A DNA stretch of 9,647 bases from Clostridia bacterium (lineage in GTDB: Bacteria; Bacillota_A; Clostridia; Christensenellales; Aristaeellaceae), in assembly GCA_017481185.1 (NCBI GenBank), contig JAFUPO010000145.1:1-9647 (forward strand). Direction: 5' to 3'. Below, piece after piece: positions 1 through 5,931 of this stretch; position 1 is the first letter of the stretch, and every line of letters begins with the position of its first letter. The translations under genes were made by a program, and so were the position numbers. The notes under the pieces were generated by a model. The model was not told where the DNA came from, made no database searches, and was given only the letters and a program-made list of their open reading frames with translations.

Positions 1-121
1 AGTGGTTGAAAATTGCAAAACCACTATATATTGATCCTTGCGGTCTTTTGGTACATTTAGAAAGGTTGCAAAATAGTTGCAAGGAAAAGGTACCAAAGAC
101 ACGTCTTTATGCAAATTGCAT

Positions 122-152
122 AAGAAAAAGCCGGAAATCCTAAGATTTCCGG
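122..152 (-). terminator. Intrinsic terminator of the tRNA-Thr/tRNA-Pro transcript
   Basis: A perfect 9-bp stem (131-139 with 144-152, loop CTAA) lies just beyond the 3' end of tRNA-Pro. Read on the minus strand it is followed by CTTTTTCTTA, a U-rich tail. The plus strand also has a T run at 155-161, so the hairpin could act both ways, but the tRNA genes pointing at it make the minus direction the likely one. Confidence 0.8.
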
Positions 153-160
153 CCGTTTTT

Positions 161-237
161 TGGTCGAGGTGACAGGATTTGAACCTGCGACCTTTTGGTC
201 CCGAACCAAACGCGCTACCAAACTGCGCTACACCTCG
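161..237 (-). tRNA. tRNA-Pro, anticodon CGG
   Basis: The minus strand folds into a complete cloverleaf of 77 nt including an encoded CCA (161-163). The acceptor stem CGAGGTG (231-237) pairs with CACCTCG (165-171), and the discriminator base is A. The anticodon arm is TTTGG-TTCGGGA-CCAAA, placing CGG at positions 34-36, which reads the proline codon CCG. The T arm GCAGG-TTCAAAT-CCTGT is standard. Only 3 nt separate it from the tRNA-Thr upstream, so the two are processed from one transcript. Confidence 0.95.
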
Positions 238-240
238 GGG

Positions 241-316
241 TGGAGCCAATGAGGGGACTCGGACCCCTGACCTGCTGATTACGAATCAGCTGCTCTACCG
301 ACTGAGCTACATTGGC
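241..316 (-). tRNA. tRNA-Thr, anticodon CGT
   Basis: A 76-nt cloverleaf on the minus strand with encoded CCA at 241-243. The acceptor stem GCCAATG (310-316) pairs with CATTGGC (245-251), and the discriminator is T. The anticodon arm GCTGA-TTCGTAA-TCAGC gives CGT, which reads the threonine codon ACG. The T arm is AGGGG-TCCGAGT-CCCCT, so the base at the usual pseudouridine-55 position is C instead of T. The gene is first in the two-tRNA transcript, with a promoter just upstream. Confidence 0.95.
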
Positions 317-332
317 AAAACCAGTGCATTAC

Positions 333-361
333 ATTATAGCAGATGGGGAAGCGTTTGTCTA
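333..361 (-). promoter_or_regulatory. Sigma-A promoter of the tRNA pair
   Basis: On the minus strand there is a -35 TAGACA (356-361, 5 of 6 to TTGACA), a 17-bp spacer, and a perfect -10 TATAAT (333-338) preceded by TGC, giving an extended -10. Transcription would start about 10 nt before tRNA-Thr. This near-consensus design fits a stable-RNA gene. Confidence 0.88.
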
Positions 362-433
362 GGGGGAATTTTGTTCGGCCAGAGGATGCGGGAGGTTCGG
401 TAAAGTTTGGTATCCTTTGGGCAAATGGCCTAA

Positions 434-462
434 AAAGTGGTGGGAAAGTGTCCACAAAGCGA
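434..462 (+). promoter_or_regulatory. Triple AAAGYG direct repeat, possible MraZ-type operator
   Basis: Three heptamers AAAGTGG (434-440), AAAGTGT (445-451) and AAAGCGA (456-462) are separated by exactly 4 nt each, an 11-bp period. Established knowledge: MraZ regulators in Mollicutes and Firmicutes bind tandem AAAGTG-type boxes about one helical turn apart. The third copy is degenerate. The repeats lie about 65 bp upstream of the -10 of the PRPP synthetase gene. No mraZ or cell-division gene is visible, so the assignment is a tentative inference. Confidence 0.3.
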
Positions 463-525
463 CAATAATCCGAATAAAATCACTTTTTTTGCGAAAAACA
501 TCTTCTCTTAAGGCGAAAGTTAGGG

Positions 526-557
526 TATAATAATCCAAGGTGAATATACTGCGGAGG
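526..557 (+). promoter_or_regulatory. Promoter -10 and ribosome site of the PRPP synthetase gene
   Basis: A perfect TATAAT lies at 526-531. No convincing -35 is found 16-18 bp upstream; the best is TTCTCT at 503-508. A strong GGAGG at 553-557 sits 8 nt before the GTG at 566. This ribosome site decides the start: the ATG at 561 runs straight into a stop codon (ATG CCG TGA). Confidence 0.6.
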
Positions 558-565
558 TAAATGCC

Positions 566-1783
566 GTGACGGACTTCGTAAACAAGTGGAATGCCGACAG
601 CTTTCTGTCGGAACCGGTGGCTCCCCTTGGTTTGATTGCCATGCCCGGCTGTGAAGAACTGGGCGCGAAAGTGAACGACTACCTGATGAAATGGCGGGCG
701 CATATGGATGTGCAGGATGATGTGCCCCTGTTCTCTGCCCCTGGCGCATCCCGGGAAGATTTTATGATCAAGGTGGTTTGCCCCCGCTTCAGCAACGGCG
801 AAGGCAAGGGCATGATCAAAGAAAGCGTTCGCGGTTTGGACATCTATATCATTTGCGATGTGGGCGCTTACAACTGCACTTACAAGATGTACGGGCAGCA
901 GGTTCCCATGTCCCCTGATGATCATTATCAGGACCTGAAGCGCATTATTGCCGCTATTGGCGGCAAGGCAGCTCGGGTTAACGTGATTATGCCGATGCTT
1001 TATGAAGGCCGCCAGCATCGCCGCAGCAGCCGCGAGAGCCTGGATTGCGCGATGATGCTCCAGGAGCTGGTAAGCATGGGTGTGAGCAACATTATCACCT
1101 TTGACGCCCATGACCCTCGGGTGCAGAACGCTATTCCCACCCACGGCTTTGAGAGCGTGATGCCCTCTTACCAGATCTTCAAGGCTCTTTGCAAGAAAGA
1201 TAAAACCCTGCAAATTGATAAATCCCACATGATGATCGTCAGCCCTGATGAGGGCGCTCTGGATCGCAACATCTTCTATGCCTCTGTGCTGGGGCTGGAT
1301 ATGGGTATGTTCTATAAACGCCGTGACTACACCCGCATTGTGAACGGCCGCAACCCCATTGTTGCCCATGAATACCTGGGTGACTCGGTGGAGGGCAAGG
1401 ATGTGTTTGTGGCTGATGACATTATCGCCTCCGGCGATTCTGTGCTGGATCTGGCCCGGGAGCTGAAAAAGCGCAAGGCCAACCGCATCTTCGCCTCCGC
1501 CACCTTCGCGCTGTTCACCAATGGCCTGGAGGCCTTCCACAAGGCTTACGAAGAGGGCCTGCTGGATAAGGTGATCGCTACCAACCTGACCTATCGCACG
1601 CCTGAATTGAAGGCTGCGCCTTGGTTTGTGGAGGCTGACATGAGCAAGTATATTTCCTTCATCGTCGCCACCCTGAACCATGACCGCTCCCTGTCCAAGC
1701 TGCTCAGCCCCCATGACCGTATTCGTAAGCTGCTGACCCGCTACAATAACGAGCAGGCAGAGGCAGGCATCCGGCTGGTGTAA
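566..1783 (+). CDS. prs: Ribose-phosphate pyrophosphokinase (PRPP synthetase), long clostridial form
   Basis: This 405-aa cytosolic enzyme makes PRPP from ribose 5-phosphate and ATP, the precursor for nucleotides, NAD, histidine and tryptophan. It starts at GTG behind a GGAGG site. Visible family motifs are RSSRESLDC (153-161), corresponding to the flexible-loop region; FDAHDPRVQNA (179-189), corresponding to the DLHA-type motif; SPDEGALDR (226-234), corresponding to SPDxGG.xR; and the PRPP-binding loop VADDIIASGDSV (282-293), corresponding to VDDMIDTGGT. Classical Prs is about 315 aa. The extra length is at the N terminus, in insertions and in the C-terminal tail, as in a recognisable clostridial subgroup. 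The gene stands alone, with its own promoter and a terminator 20 nt after the stop. The PRPP synthetase assignment is secure; whether it is the only Prs in the genome cannot be seen. Confidence 0.9.
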   Translation: MTDFVNKWNADSFLSEPVAPLGLIAMPGCEELGAKVNDYLMKWRAHMDVQDDVPLFSAPGASREDFMIKVVCPRFSNGEGKGMIKESVRGLDIYIICDVGAYNCTYKMYGQQVPMSPDDHYQDLKRIIAAIGGKAARVNVIMPMLYEGRQHRRSSRESLDCAMMLQELVSMGVSNIITFDAHDPRVQNAIPTHGFESVMPSYQIFKALCKKDKTLQIDKSHMMIVSPDEGALDRNIFYASVLGLDMGMFYKRRDYTRIVNGRNPIVAHEYLGDSVEGKDVFVADDIIASGDSVLDLARELKKRKANRIFASATFALFTNGLEAFHKAYEEGLLDKVIATNLTYRTPELKAAPWFVEADMSKYISFIVATLNHDRSLSKLLSPHDRIRKLLTRYNNEQAEAGIRLV

Positions 1784-1802
1784 GAAACCCTAAAACATTT
1801 CC

Positions 1803-1833
1803 CCCCGGCTTCGTTAAGGAGCTGGGGTTTTTT
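1803..1833 (+). terminator. Intrinsic terminator of prs
   Basis: CCCCGGCT (1803-1810) pairs with AGCTGGGG (1820-1827), 8 bp with one G-U, around a 9-nt loop. It is followed directly by six T (1828-1833). It lies just after the prs stop and isolates the SH3-protein gene downstream. Confidence 0.85.
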
Positions 1834-1855
1834 GCCCTGTTTGATAGGCTGAACA

Positions 1856-1883
1856 TTGTATCGAAACGCAAATTTGCGATAGA
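1856..1883 (+). promoter_or_regulatory. Palindrome in the presumed promoter of the SH3-domain protein gene
   Basis: CGCAAATTTGCG at 1867-1878 is a perfect 12-bp palindrome, loosely flanked by TATCG (1859-1863) and CGATA (1877-1881). It falls between a poor -35 (TTGTAT, 1856-1861) and a poor -10 (GATAGA, 1878-1883, 16-bp spacer). If that is the promoter, the palindrome would be a repressor operator in the spacer. The palindrome is directly seen; the promoter and the operator role are inferred. Confidence 0.35.
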
Positions 1884-1925
1884 GTTAAAAAGTATTGTGA
1901 TTTTCAATTTGGGGAGGCTGCTGCT

Positions 1926-2921
1926 ATGAAAAAATTTTTGCAGGCCACCTGCCTTCTGATGGTGTGGATGCTGTTGCCCCTGCCAGCCCTGGCCATGTCT
2001 CAGGCTGAGTGGGATCAAGGCTGTTATTCAAAGATCGCCGGTGCGGCGACCCTGTATAAAATAAGCAATGAATCGGCAGCCACCCTGGAGGAAGCGGGGC
2101 TTATCGTTATCGGCTCCCTGCCGTCGGGGGCCTATGTTCGCTTGGGCACCTTTAATCGGCAGCTACGTATGTGGGATATTGCCTATCTAAAAAACGGCGC
2201 TCAAGTTTCTGCGTGGGTCATGCGCGACAACGTGACGGATGCTACAAAACCCGTCAACTTCACAGATGGAACGGCTGTGAACCTGCCAGAAGCGCTGGTG
2301 GAGGATGCTTCCGCTTTGCAGGCTTATGTAGCCCGCCAGTACCCCGGCAAAAAGCTTAGCGGCGACGGCTCCACCCCTGTGGGCACGGATGAAACGCAGC
2401 CCCTGGAAAGCCGGGCAACAGCGGAGAAAGCCTCGGGCGCATCTGCCAAGGCTGGGGCGGAGAAAACGATCTCATCCAACATCCCCCTGGAAATGGAGGA
2501 GGCGGCGATTTACGCCCCCAAAGGCGGCACAGCGCCCCTGCGAAAAAAAGCCTCCGAAAAGGGTAAGCTGATTAAGCAGTGCAAGGCAGGTACTATCGTG
2601 ACGGTGCTGGATTACGGGGCGAAATGGACCCGCATTAAAGATGGCAAGCGGGAAGGCTATATTAAAACCAGCAGCTTAACATTTTTGCCCGCTAACCGGG
2701 AGCCTATAGCCTTGGCGGATCTGAGCTGGCGGGGCACCACCACCGGCGGCACCCGCATCAACATCCGCAATGAAGCTAGCAAACAAAGCTTTGTGATTGG
2801 TGAATGGCGCACCGGCACGGATGTGGAAGTGTTCAGCTTCAAAGACGGCTGGTACGAGGTGGAAGCCTTCGGGATGCATGGCTTCGTGATGGAGGAGTTT
2901 ATAAAAATCAAGGAAGAATAA
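1926..2921 (+). CDS. Secreted protein with SH3-like (SH3b) domains
   Basis: A 331-aa exported protein. Residues 1-23 are a signal peptide: MKK, a hydrophobic core, then LPALA with cleavage expected before Met24. The two C-terminal segments look like bacterial SH3 domains. Residues 194-254 contain PLRKKASEKGKLIKQ, then a W-T-R-I and a GYIKTSSL ending. Residues 272-328 contain INIRNEAS, then W-Y-E-V and HGFVMEEFI. Residues 32-105 (LGTFNRQLRMWDIAYLKNG, then AWVM) may be a third, more divergent copy. Residues 145-190 are a low-complexity Ala/Thr/Ser/Glu linker. Such domains often bind cell-wall peptides or glycans, but no catalytic domain is attached, so the role is unknown. The start is supported by GGAGG at 1913-1917, 8 nt before ATG. 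Confidence 0.75.
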   Translation: MKKFLQATCLLMVWMLLPLPALAMSQAEWDQGCYSKIAGAATLYKISNESAATLEEAGLIVIGSLPSGAYVRLGTFNRQLRMWDIAYLKNGAQVSAWVMRDNVTDATKPVNFTDGTAVNLPEALVEDASALQAYVARQYPGKKLSGDGSTPVGTDETQPLESRATAEKASGASAKAGAEKTISSNIPLEMEEAAIYAPKGGTAPLRKKASEKGKLIKQCKAGTIVTVLDYGAKWTRIKDGKREGYIKTSSLTFLPANREPIALADLSWRGTTTGGTRINIRNEASKQSFVIGEWRTGTDVEVFSFKDGWYEVEAFGMHGFVMEEFIKIKEE

Positions 2922-2934
2922 TTTATATATTTTT

Positions 2935-3082
2935 GCGAGAGGGGTTTTCTTTTCACGAGAAAAGAAAACCCCTCTCGCGCTCTCCCAAAGAAAAACGATG
3001 ATATGTTATGAGGCGGAATTAATAGTTTTCCTTAGGGAGAGCGCGAGAACCCCTTCCTTTTGTAAAAGGAAGGGGTTCTCGC
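2935..3082. repeat. Inverted pair of long hairpins between convergent genes
   Basis: Hairpin A (2935-2978) has a perfect 20-bp stem with foot GCGAGAGGGG and loop ACGA. Hairpin B (3043-3082) has a perfect 19-bp stem with foot GCGAGAACCCC and only 2 nt between the arms. Each is followed, on its own strand, by GCTCTCCC and an A-rich tail. Those tails also pair with each other: 2973-2986 is the exact reverse complement of 3035-3048, with an imperfect extension to 2996/3025. The element is thus two copies of one unit, head to head. The arms differ in sequence but stay self-complementary. Each hairpin lies 13-14 nt past a stop codon (SH3 protein and apbE), so it probably forms the transcript 3' ends, though neither has a U tract. 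It may be a REP/MITE-like intergenic repeat. Confidence 0.8.
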
Positions 3083-3096
3083 GTATATTTACATAC

Positions 3097-4206
3097 TTAT
3101 TTATTCACCGCGCCCTGGCTTTGGGCCATGGGCTTGAGGCCGTCGGTCATCTGGGTGGTACCATCCTTGAAGATCCACAGGGCCTCCACACCTTCCAGGC
3201 TGTCCACCAGCTGGCGGCTTTCTTCATAGGGGAGCATGAAGCAGGTGGTGGAGAGAAAGTCCGCCATAAAGGAGTCCTCGGTAACGATGGTCAGGGATTC
3301 GCAGAAATCGGCGGGGAACAGGGTTTGCGGGCTGATTAGGTGGTGATAGCGCACCCCGTCCATCTCAAAATAGCGCTGATAGGTGCCGCTGGTAACCAGA
3401 GAGGTATCGGCAAAGAAAAGCACATCTTTAGAGGGGTTGGCAGAAAAGATGGACTCTGCTGGATCCTGGATGCCGATCCCCCAGGCTTTTCGGCCATCCA
3501 TAGGCGGGTTGCCGGCTCGCACATTCCCCCCTGCATTGAGAATGAAGGAGGGCATCTGGGGATACAAAATCTCTTGGGCCACCCGCTCAGCAGCGTAGCC
3601 TTTGGCCACAGCCCCCAGATCCAATTGCACCAGAGGATCGGTAAAGGTAACGGTCATGGCCTCCTCATCCAGCACTACATTTGCCATGGAGGTGTGAGCG
3701 GCGGCAGCCTGTAAATCCTCCAGGGAGGGAATATAGGCGTTGAGGGGATCATTTTCAGCCGTTTCCCGGGCATCGTGCCACAGGGCTAGAACGGACCCCA
3801 TGGCGATGTTGGTGGCGTTGGGAAATTGCTCCTGCCAGGCCTTGACCTGCACCAACAGATCCATCATGTCCTTAGAAACGGTCACAGGGCCATGAGCCGC
3901 CTGAGCGTTAAGGGTGTACAAATTGTTCACGCCGGGATAGGCGTTGTACTTATCAAACTCCCGGTGGAGCTGAATGAACCGCGACTCCATTTGGGCCAGC
4001 ACCTTATCAAAGGTCTCCTGGCTGTCAGTAAAGCCGATGAGGGTCATAGCGGTGTCAAAGGTATTCAGGATATAGCCGGAGTAGCGGCCCAAAGCCGGAG
4101 CCTCGCTAGGCGCGGCAGTAGCCTGGGGCAAAAGGGCAGCAGGCTGGCAGGCTGTAAGGCTCAAAACCAGGCAGAGGGCGAACAGTGGAATCAAGAACTT
4201 TTTCAT
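3097..4206 (-). CDS. apbE: FAD:protein FMN transferase (ApbE family lipoprotein)
   Basis: ApbE moves FMN from FAD to a Thr/Ser of exported flavoproteins, using Mg2+, on the outer face of the membrane. From the start at 4206 the protein is 369 aa. Residues 1-20 form a lipoprotein signal ending LSLTAC with the lipid-bearing Cys20, followed by a Pro/Ala-rich linker. Motifs are TFDTAMTL (49-56), DLGAVAKGYA (196-205), LNAGGNVRAGN (223-233), TSGTYQRYF (272-280), HHLISP (288-293) and the Mg-site segment ADFLST (315-320, Asp316 and Thr320). The usual HIIDPxTGxP reads HLISPQTLFP, so Asp and Gly are lost there. An ATG at 4218 would add MGGP, but it overlaps the GGGAGG site (4211-4216) that serves 4206, so 4206 is chosen. 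The gene lies 52 nt after the TIKI-like gene in the same direction, possibly co-transcribed. An exported acceptor candidate is encoded at 5334-5861. Confidence 0.88.
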   Translation of the reverse strand: MKKFLIPLFALCLVLSLTACQPAALLPQATAAPSEAPALGRYSGYILNTFDTAMTLIGFTDSQETFDKVLAQMESRFIQLHREFDKYNAYPGVNNLYTLNAQAAHGPVTVSKDMMDLLVQVKAWQEQFPNATNIAMGSVLALWHDARETAENDPLNAYIPSLEDLQAAAAHTSMANVVLDEEAMTVTFTDPLVQLDLGAVAKGYAAERVAQEILYPQMPSFILNAGGNVRAGNPPMDGRKAWGIGIQDPAESIFSANPSKDVLFFADTSLVTSGTYQRYFEMDGVRYHHLISPQTLFPADFCESLTIVTEDSFMADFLSTTCFMLPYEESRQLVDSLEGVEALWIFKDGTTQMTDGLKPMAQSQGAVNK

Positions 4207-4237
4207 AGGGCCTCCCATGGATTGAGAATTATTCTAT

Positions 4238-4246
4238 AGTATAACA
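4238..4246 (-). promoter_or_regulatory. Possible extended -10 promoter of apbE
   Basis: TGTTATACT on the minus strand matches an extended -10 (TGn TATAAT with one mismatch). The -35 position (4261-4266, TTCCCT) is weak and overlaps the end of the upstream gene. Since no terminator separates apbE from that gene, this may be an internal promoter in an operon. Confidence 0.35.
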
Positions 4247-4258
4247 TGAGAAGGGCGC

Positions 4259-5248
4259 TTAGGGAAGAAGAAACTGCTCGGTAACCGGCTGATCCTGCCA
4301 AGTATTTCCGTCGGAGCGGTAATATTCGCTGACCTGAGAGCCGTTTTGGAGGGTCATTACGACAAGAAACACCTGCCCCGGAGCCACGGGCATGGGATAA
4401 TTGTGATAGGGGAGCACGTTGCCGTTTAAGGAAAGACCGGCGCAGGCTTCATAGGCGCCCTCCAGCCGCCAGAACTCTCTGTGGCTGTATTGGGGAAAGT
4501 AGGCGGATAGATCCTGCTTGCCAAAGTAGGAAGCCGTGTAGGAAGCGCCCATAAAATCTACCCTGCGGGTGTACAGGGGTTGGGCGGTGAGATCCGTGCA
4601 TTGCAGGGCATCGCCGTAGTGCGCCTGAAGCTGGGCCGCCATGGAGCCTGCTGCCGTGGGCTCTGTGTGGGCAGAGCCATAGATGCCCATAATGGCAGCG
4701 TCGCCCAGAGCGTCATAAGCGGCAATAAAGTTAGCGACCAGCGCCTTTTCACGATAGAGAGCGTCGCCGGTTTCGTAATAAGCCTGCCCCTGCTGGATGC
4801 AGGATTGCGCTTGGCGATAAGCGGGTGAATCGGTTAGATTCTGCTGCTCAAGCTCCGCCAGATACCGGGCGCCGGTGGTCTGGTACTGGTGCCCTACATC
4901 CGTGCCGTGAAAAACGGTTTCCGGGCAGCGGGCCTTGATGGCCTGATAAAAGCCTTTAACCTGGGGCGCGTGACTGGCAGAGCCTCGCCAGTCACAATAA
5001 ATGGCATCGAGAATATCATCGTTTTCAGCCTGCATCCACTGATTTAGATACTGGGCGGTATAGTAGGGAAGCTCCACAAAGAGATGGCGCTGGCCCGCTT
5101 TGTAGGCCTCCTCCCAAAGGGAAAGCTCCTTGGCCAGCATTTGAGCATCCCCATGGCGCTCGCCATAGAGATGGATTTGCCCGGCGGCCAGGGCAGGGAC
5201 ATGGGCCAGAAGCAGCATTAGGCTCATTAAAACTGCAAGGGTCTTCAA
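4259..5248 (-). CDS. Secreted TIKI/TraB/ChaN/EreA-like superfamily protein
   Basis: A 329-aa exported protein from the TTG start. Residues 1-22 are a signal peptide ending VPALA-A. The mature protein opens with LYGERHGD, giving GxxH at 29-32, followed by LFVELP with Glu59. A second GxxH, in IYGSAHT, lies at 191-194. Two GxxH motifs plus a glutamate are the hallmark of the TIKI/TraB/ChaN group (metal- or haem-binding, some proteases); GE..HG followed by a downstream E also resembles erythromycin-esterase-type hydrolases. The C-terminal 90 residues or so are unlike these families. The ATG at 5254 lies 1 nt from GGAGG (5256-5260), too close, whereas TTG at 5248 is 7 nt away and gives a normal MKTLAVLMSL signal start, so TTG is preferred. 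It is flanked by apbE and the FMN_bind-like gene. The substrate is unknown. Confidence 0.65.
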   Translation of the reverse strand: MKTLAVLMSLMLLLAHVPALAAGQIHLYGERHGDAQMLAKELSLWEEAYKAGQRHLFVELPYYTAQYLNQWMQAENDDILDAIYCDWRGSASHAPQVKGFYQAIKARCPETVFHGTDVGHQYQTTGARYLAELEQQNLTDSPAYRQAQSCIQQGQAYYETGDALYREKALVANFIAAYDALGDAAIMGIYGSAHTEPTAAGSMAAQLQAHYGDALQCTDLTAQPLYTRRVDFMGASYTASYFGKQDLSAYFPQYSHREFWRLEGAYEACAGLSLNGNVLPYHNYPMPVAPGQVFLVVMTLQNGSQVSEYYRSDGNTWQDQPVTEQFLLP

Positions 5249-5270
5249 AAGCATCCCTCCTTACAAAGAA

Positions 5271-5279
5271 ATTATAACA
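5271..5279 (-). promoter_or_regulatory. Extended -10 promoter of the TIKI-like gene
   Basis: TGTTATAAT on the minus strand is a perfect extended -10. The -35 region (5294-5299, TCGCGG) is poor and lies inside the upstream terminator hairpin. Transcription would begin near 5264, giving a short leader that starts almost at the ribosome site AAGGAGGG (5255-5262). Confidence 0.45.
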
Positions 5280-5280
5280 T

Positions 5281-5318
5281 AAAAACACTGCCTCCGCGAT
5301 GGCGAAGGCAGTGTTTTT
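5281..5318 (-). terminator. Intrinsic terminator of the FMN_bind-like gene
   Basis: A 17-bp stem with a single mismatch pairs 5281-5297 with 5302-5318 around a GATG loop. The last five pairs are A-T, giving a U run at the 3' foot of the minus-strand transcript. It begins 15 nt after the stop codon and separates this gene from the TIKI-like gene, which then has its own -10. Confidence 0.85.
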
Positions 5319-5333
5319 GTATGGCAGAGGGAA

Positions 5334-5861
5334 TTACTTGGCGGTAGCCTGGGTGTAGGCCTTCTCCAGAGCAACCATGAAGTCACCGGTAGACATGGTC
5401 ACGGAGGTCTTCAGATCCTCGGCGTTGCAGTGGCCAGTCTCGTCAACGGTCACGTTGGCCAGCACTTCGGTCAGGGTCTTGCCCACGCAGTATTCGGCCA
5501 GGGCGTTAGCCTGCTCGTACCATTCCTTGCCGATGGGGGAGGCGGGCTTCATGTTGTAGGCTTCCTTCTTCTCCTGCTTGGAGAGGATCTCAGCGGTCTT
5601 GTCGGCGGTGATCAGGCCGGCGGCAGAGTAGGAAACCTTGGTCTGAGCCACGTCGAACAGGCAGGACACGATCTTGCCTTCGTCGTCAACGACCAGAGCG
5701 CAAACGGTGGAGTCAACCTGAGCGTTACCGTCCTTTTCGGCGGTAGCATCGGTGGAAGAATCGATACCGGTGGCGATGCCCAGGCCGTAACCGGCGGCCA
5801 AAGCGGCGGTGCAGCCAAGGGTCAGAACCAGAGCCAGAACCAGAGCGATAAGCTTTTTCAT
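5334..5861 (-). CDS. Small exported protein, FMN_bind-like, possible ApbE substrate
   Basis: A 175-aa protein. Residues 1-23 are a signal peptide (MKKLIALVLALVLTLG then CTAALAAG). Cleavage after ALAA is likely; Cys17 in TLGC is a poor lipobox. The mature part resembles FMN_bind (PF04205) in layout: a strand-rich start with VDSTVCALVVDDEGKIV (49-65), a middle helix WYEQANALAEYCVGKT (114-129), and a C-terminal DLKTSVTMSTGDFMVAL (149-165). That last stretch lines up with the flavinylation motif Dxx[ST][GS]AT, reading D-L-K-T-S-V-T with Thr155 as the would-be FMN-bearing residue and Val for Ala. Cysteines are at 17, 54, 67, 125 and 145. An upstream in-frame ATG at 5960 has no ribosome site and lies in the promoter; GGAGG 11 nt before 5861 supports the chosen start. 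An apbE gene lies two genes downstream. The family assignment is by eye and tentative; otherwise it is a conserved unknown. Confidence 0.6.
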   Translation of the reverse strand: MKKLIALVLALVLTLGCTAALAAGYGLGIATGIDSSTDATAEKDGNAQVDSTVCALVVDDEGKIVSCLFDVAQTKVSYSAAGLITADKTAEILSKQEKKEAYNMKPASPIGKEWYEQANALAEYCVGKTLTEVLANVTVDETGHCNAEDLKTSVTMSTGDFMVALEKAYTQATAK

Positions 5862-5887
5862 TTTAGAAAAGCCCTCCTTTAAATTGT

Positions 5888-5922
5888 TGCGCCTCAAAAG
5901 CGCAGTTAGGATGATGATCCTA
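5888..5922 (-). other. Two small hairpins in the 5' leader of the FMN_bind-like gene
   Basis: The leader of about 64 nt contains TAGGAT-GATG-ATCCTA (5907-5922, 6-bp stem as read on plus) and TGCGC-N7-GCGCA (5888-5904, 5-bp stem), side by side between the promoter and the ribosome site. They could stabilise the mRNA or bind a regulator. They match no riboswitch that I recognise. Confidence 0.4.
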
Positions 5923-5931
5923 CCGTGCATT

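Noticed and set aside
179..403. Plus-strand open frame across both tRNAs
   Set aside because: It reads the complementary strand of the two tRNA genes, a common false protein call in clostridial genomes.
359..1714. Long minus-strand open frame of 451 codons opposite prs
   Set aside because: It is antisense to a well-recognised PRPP synthetase with full motifs and a ribosome site. The His- and Gly-rich translation has no family features and no start signal; it is a shadow of codon bias.
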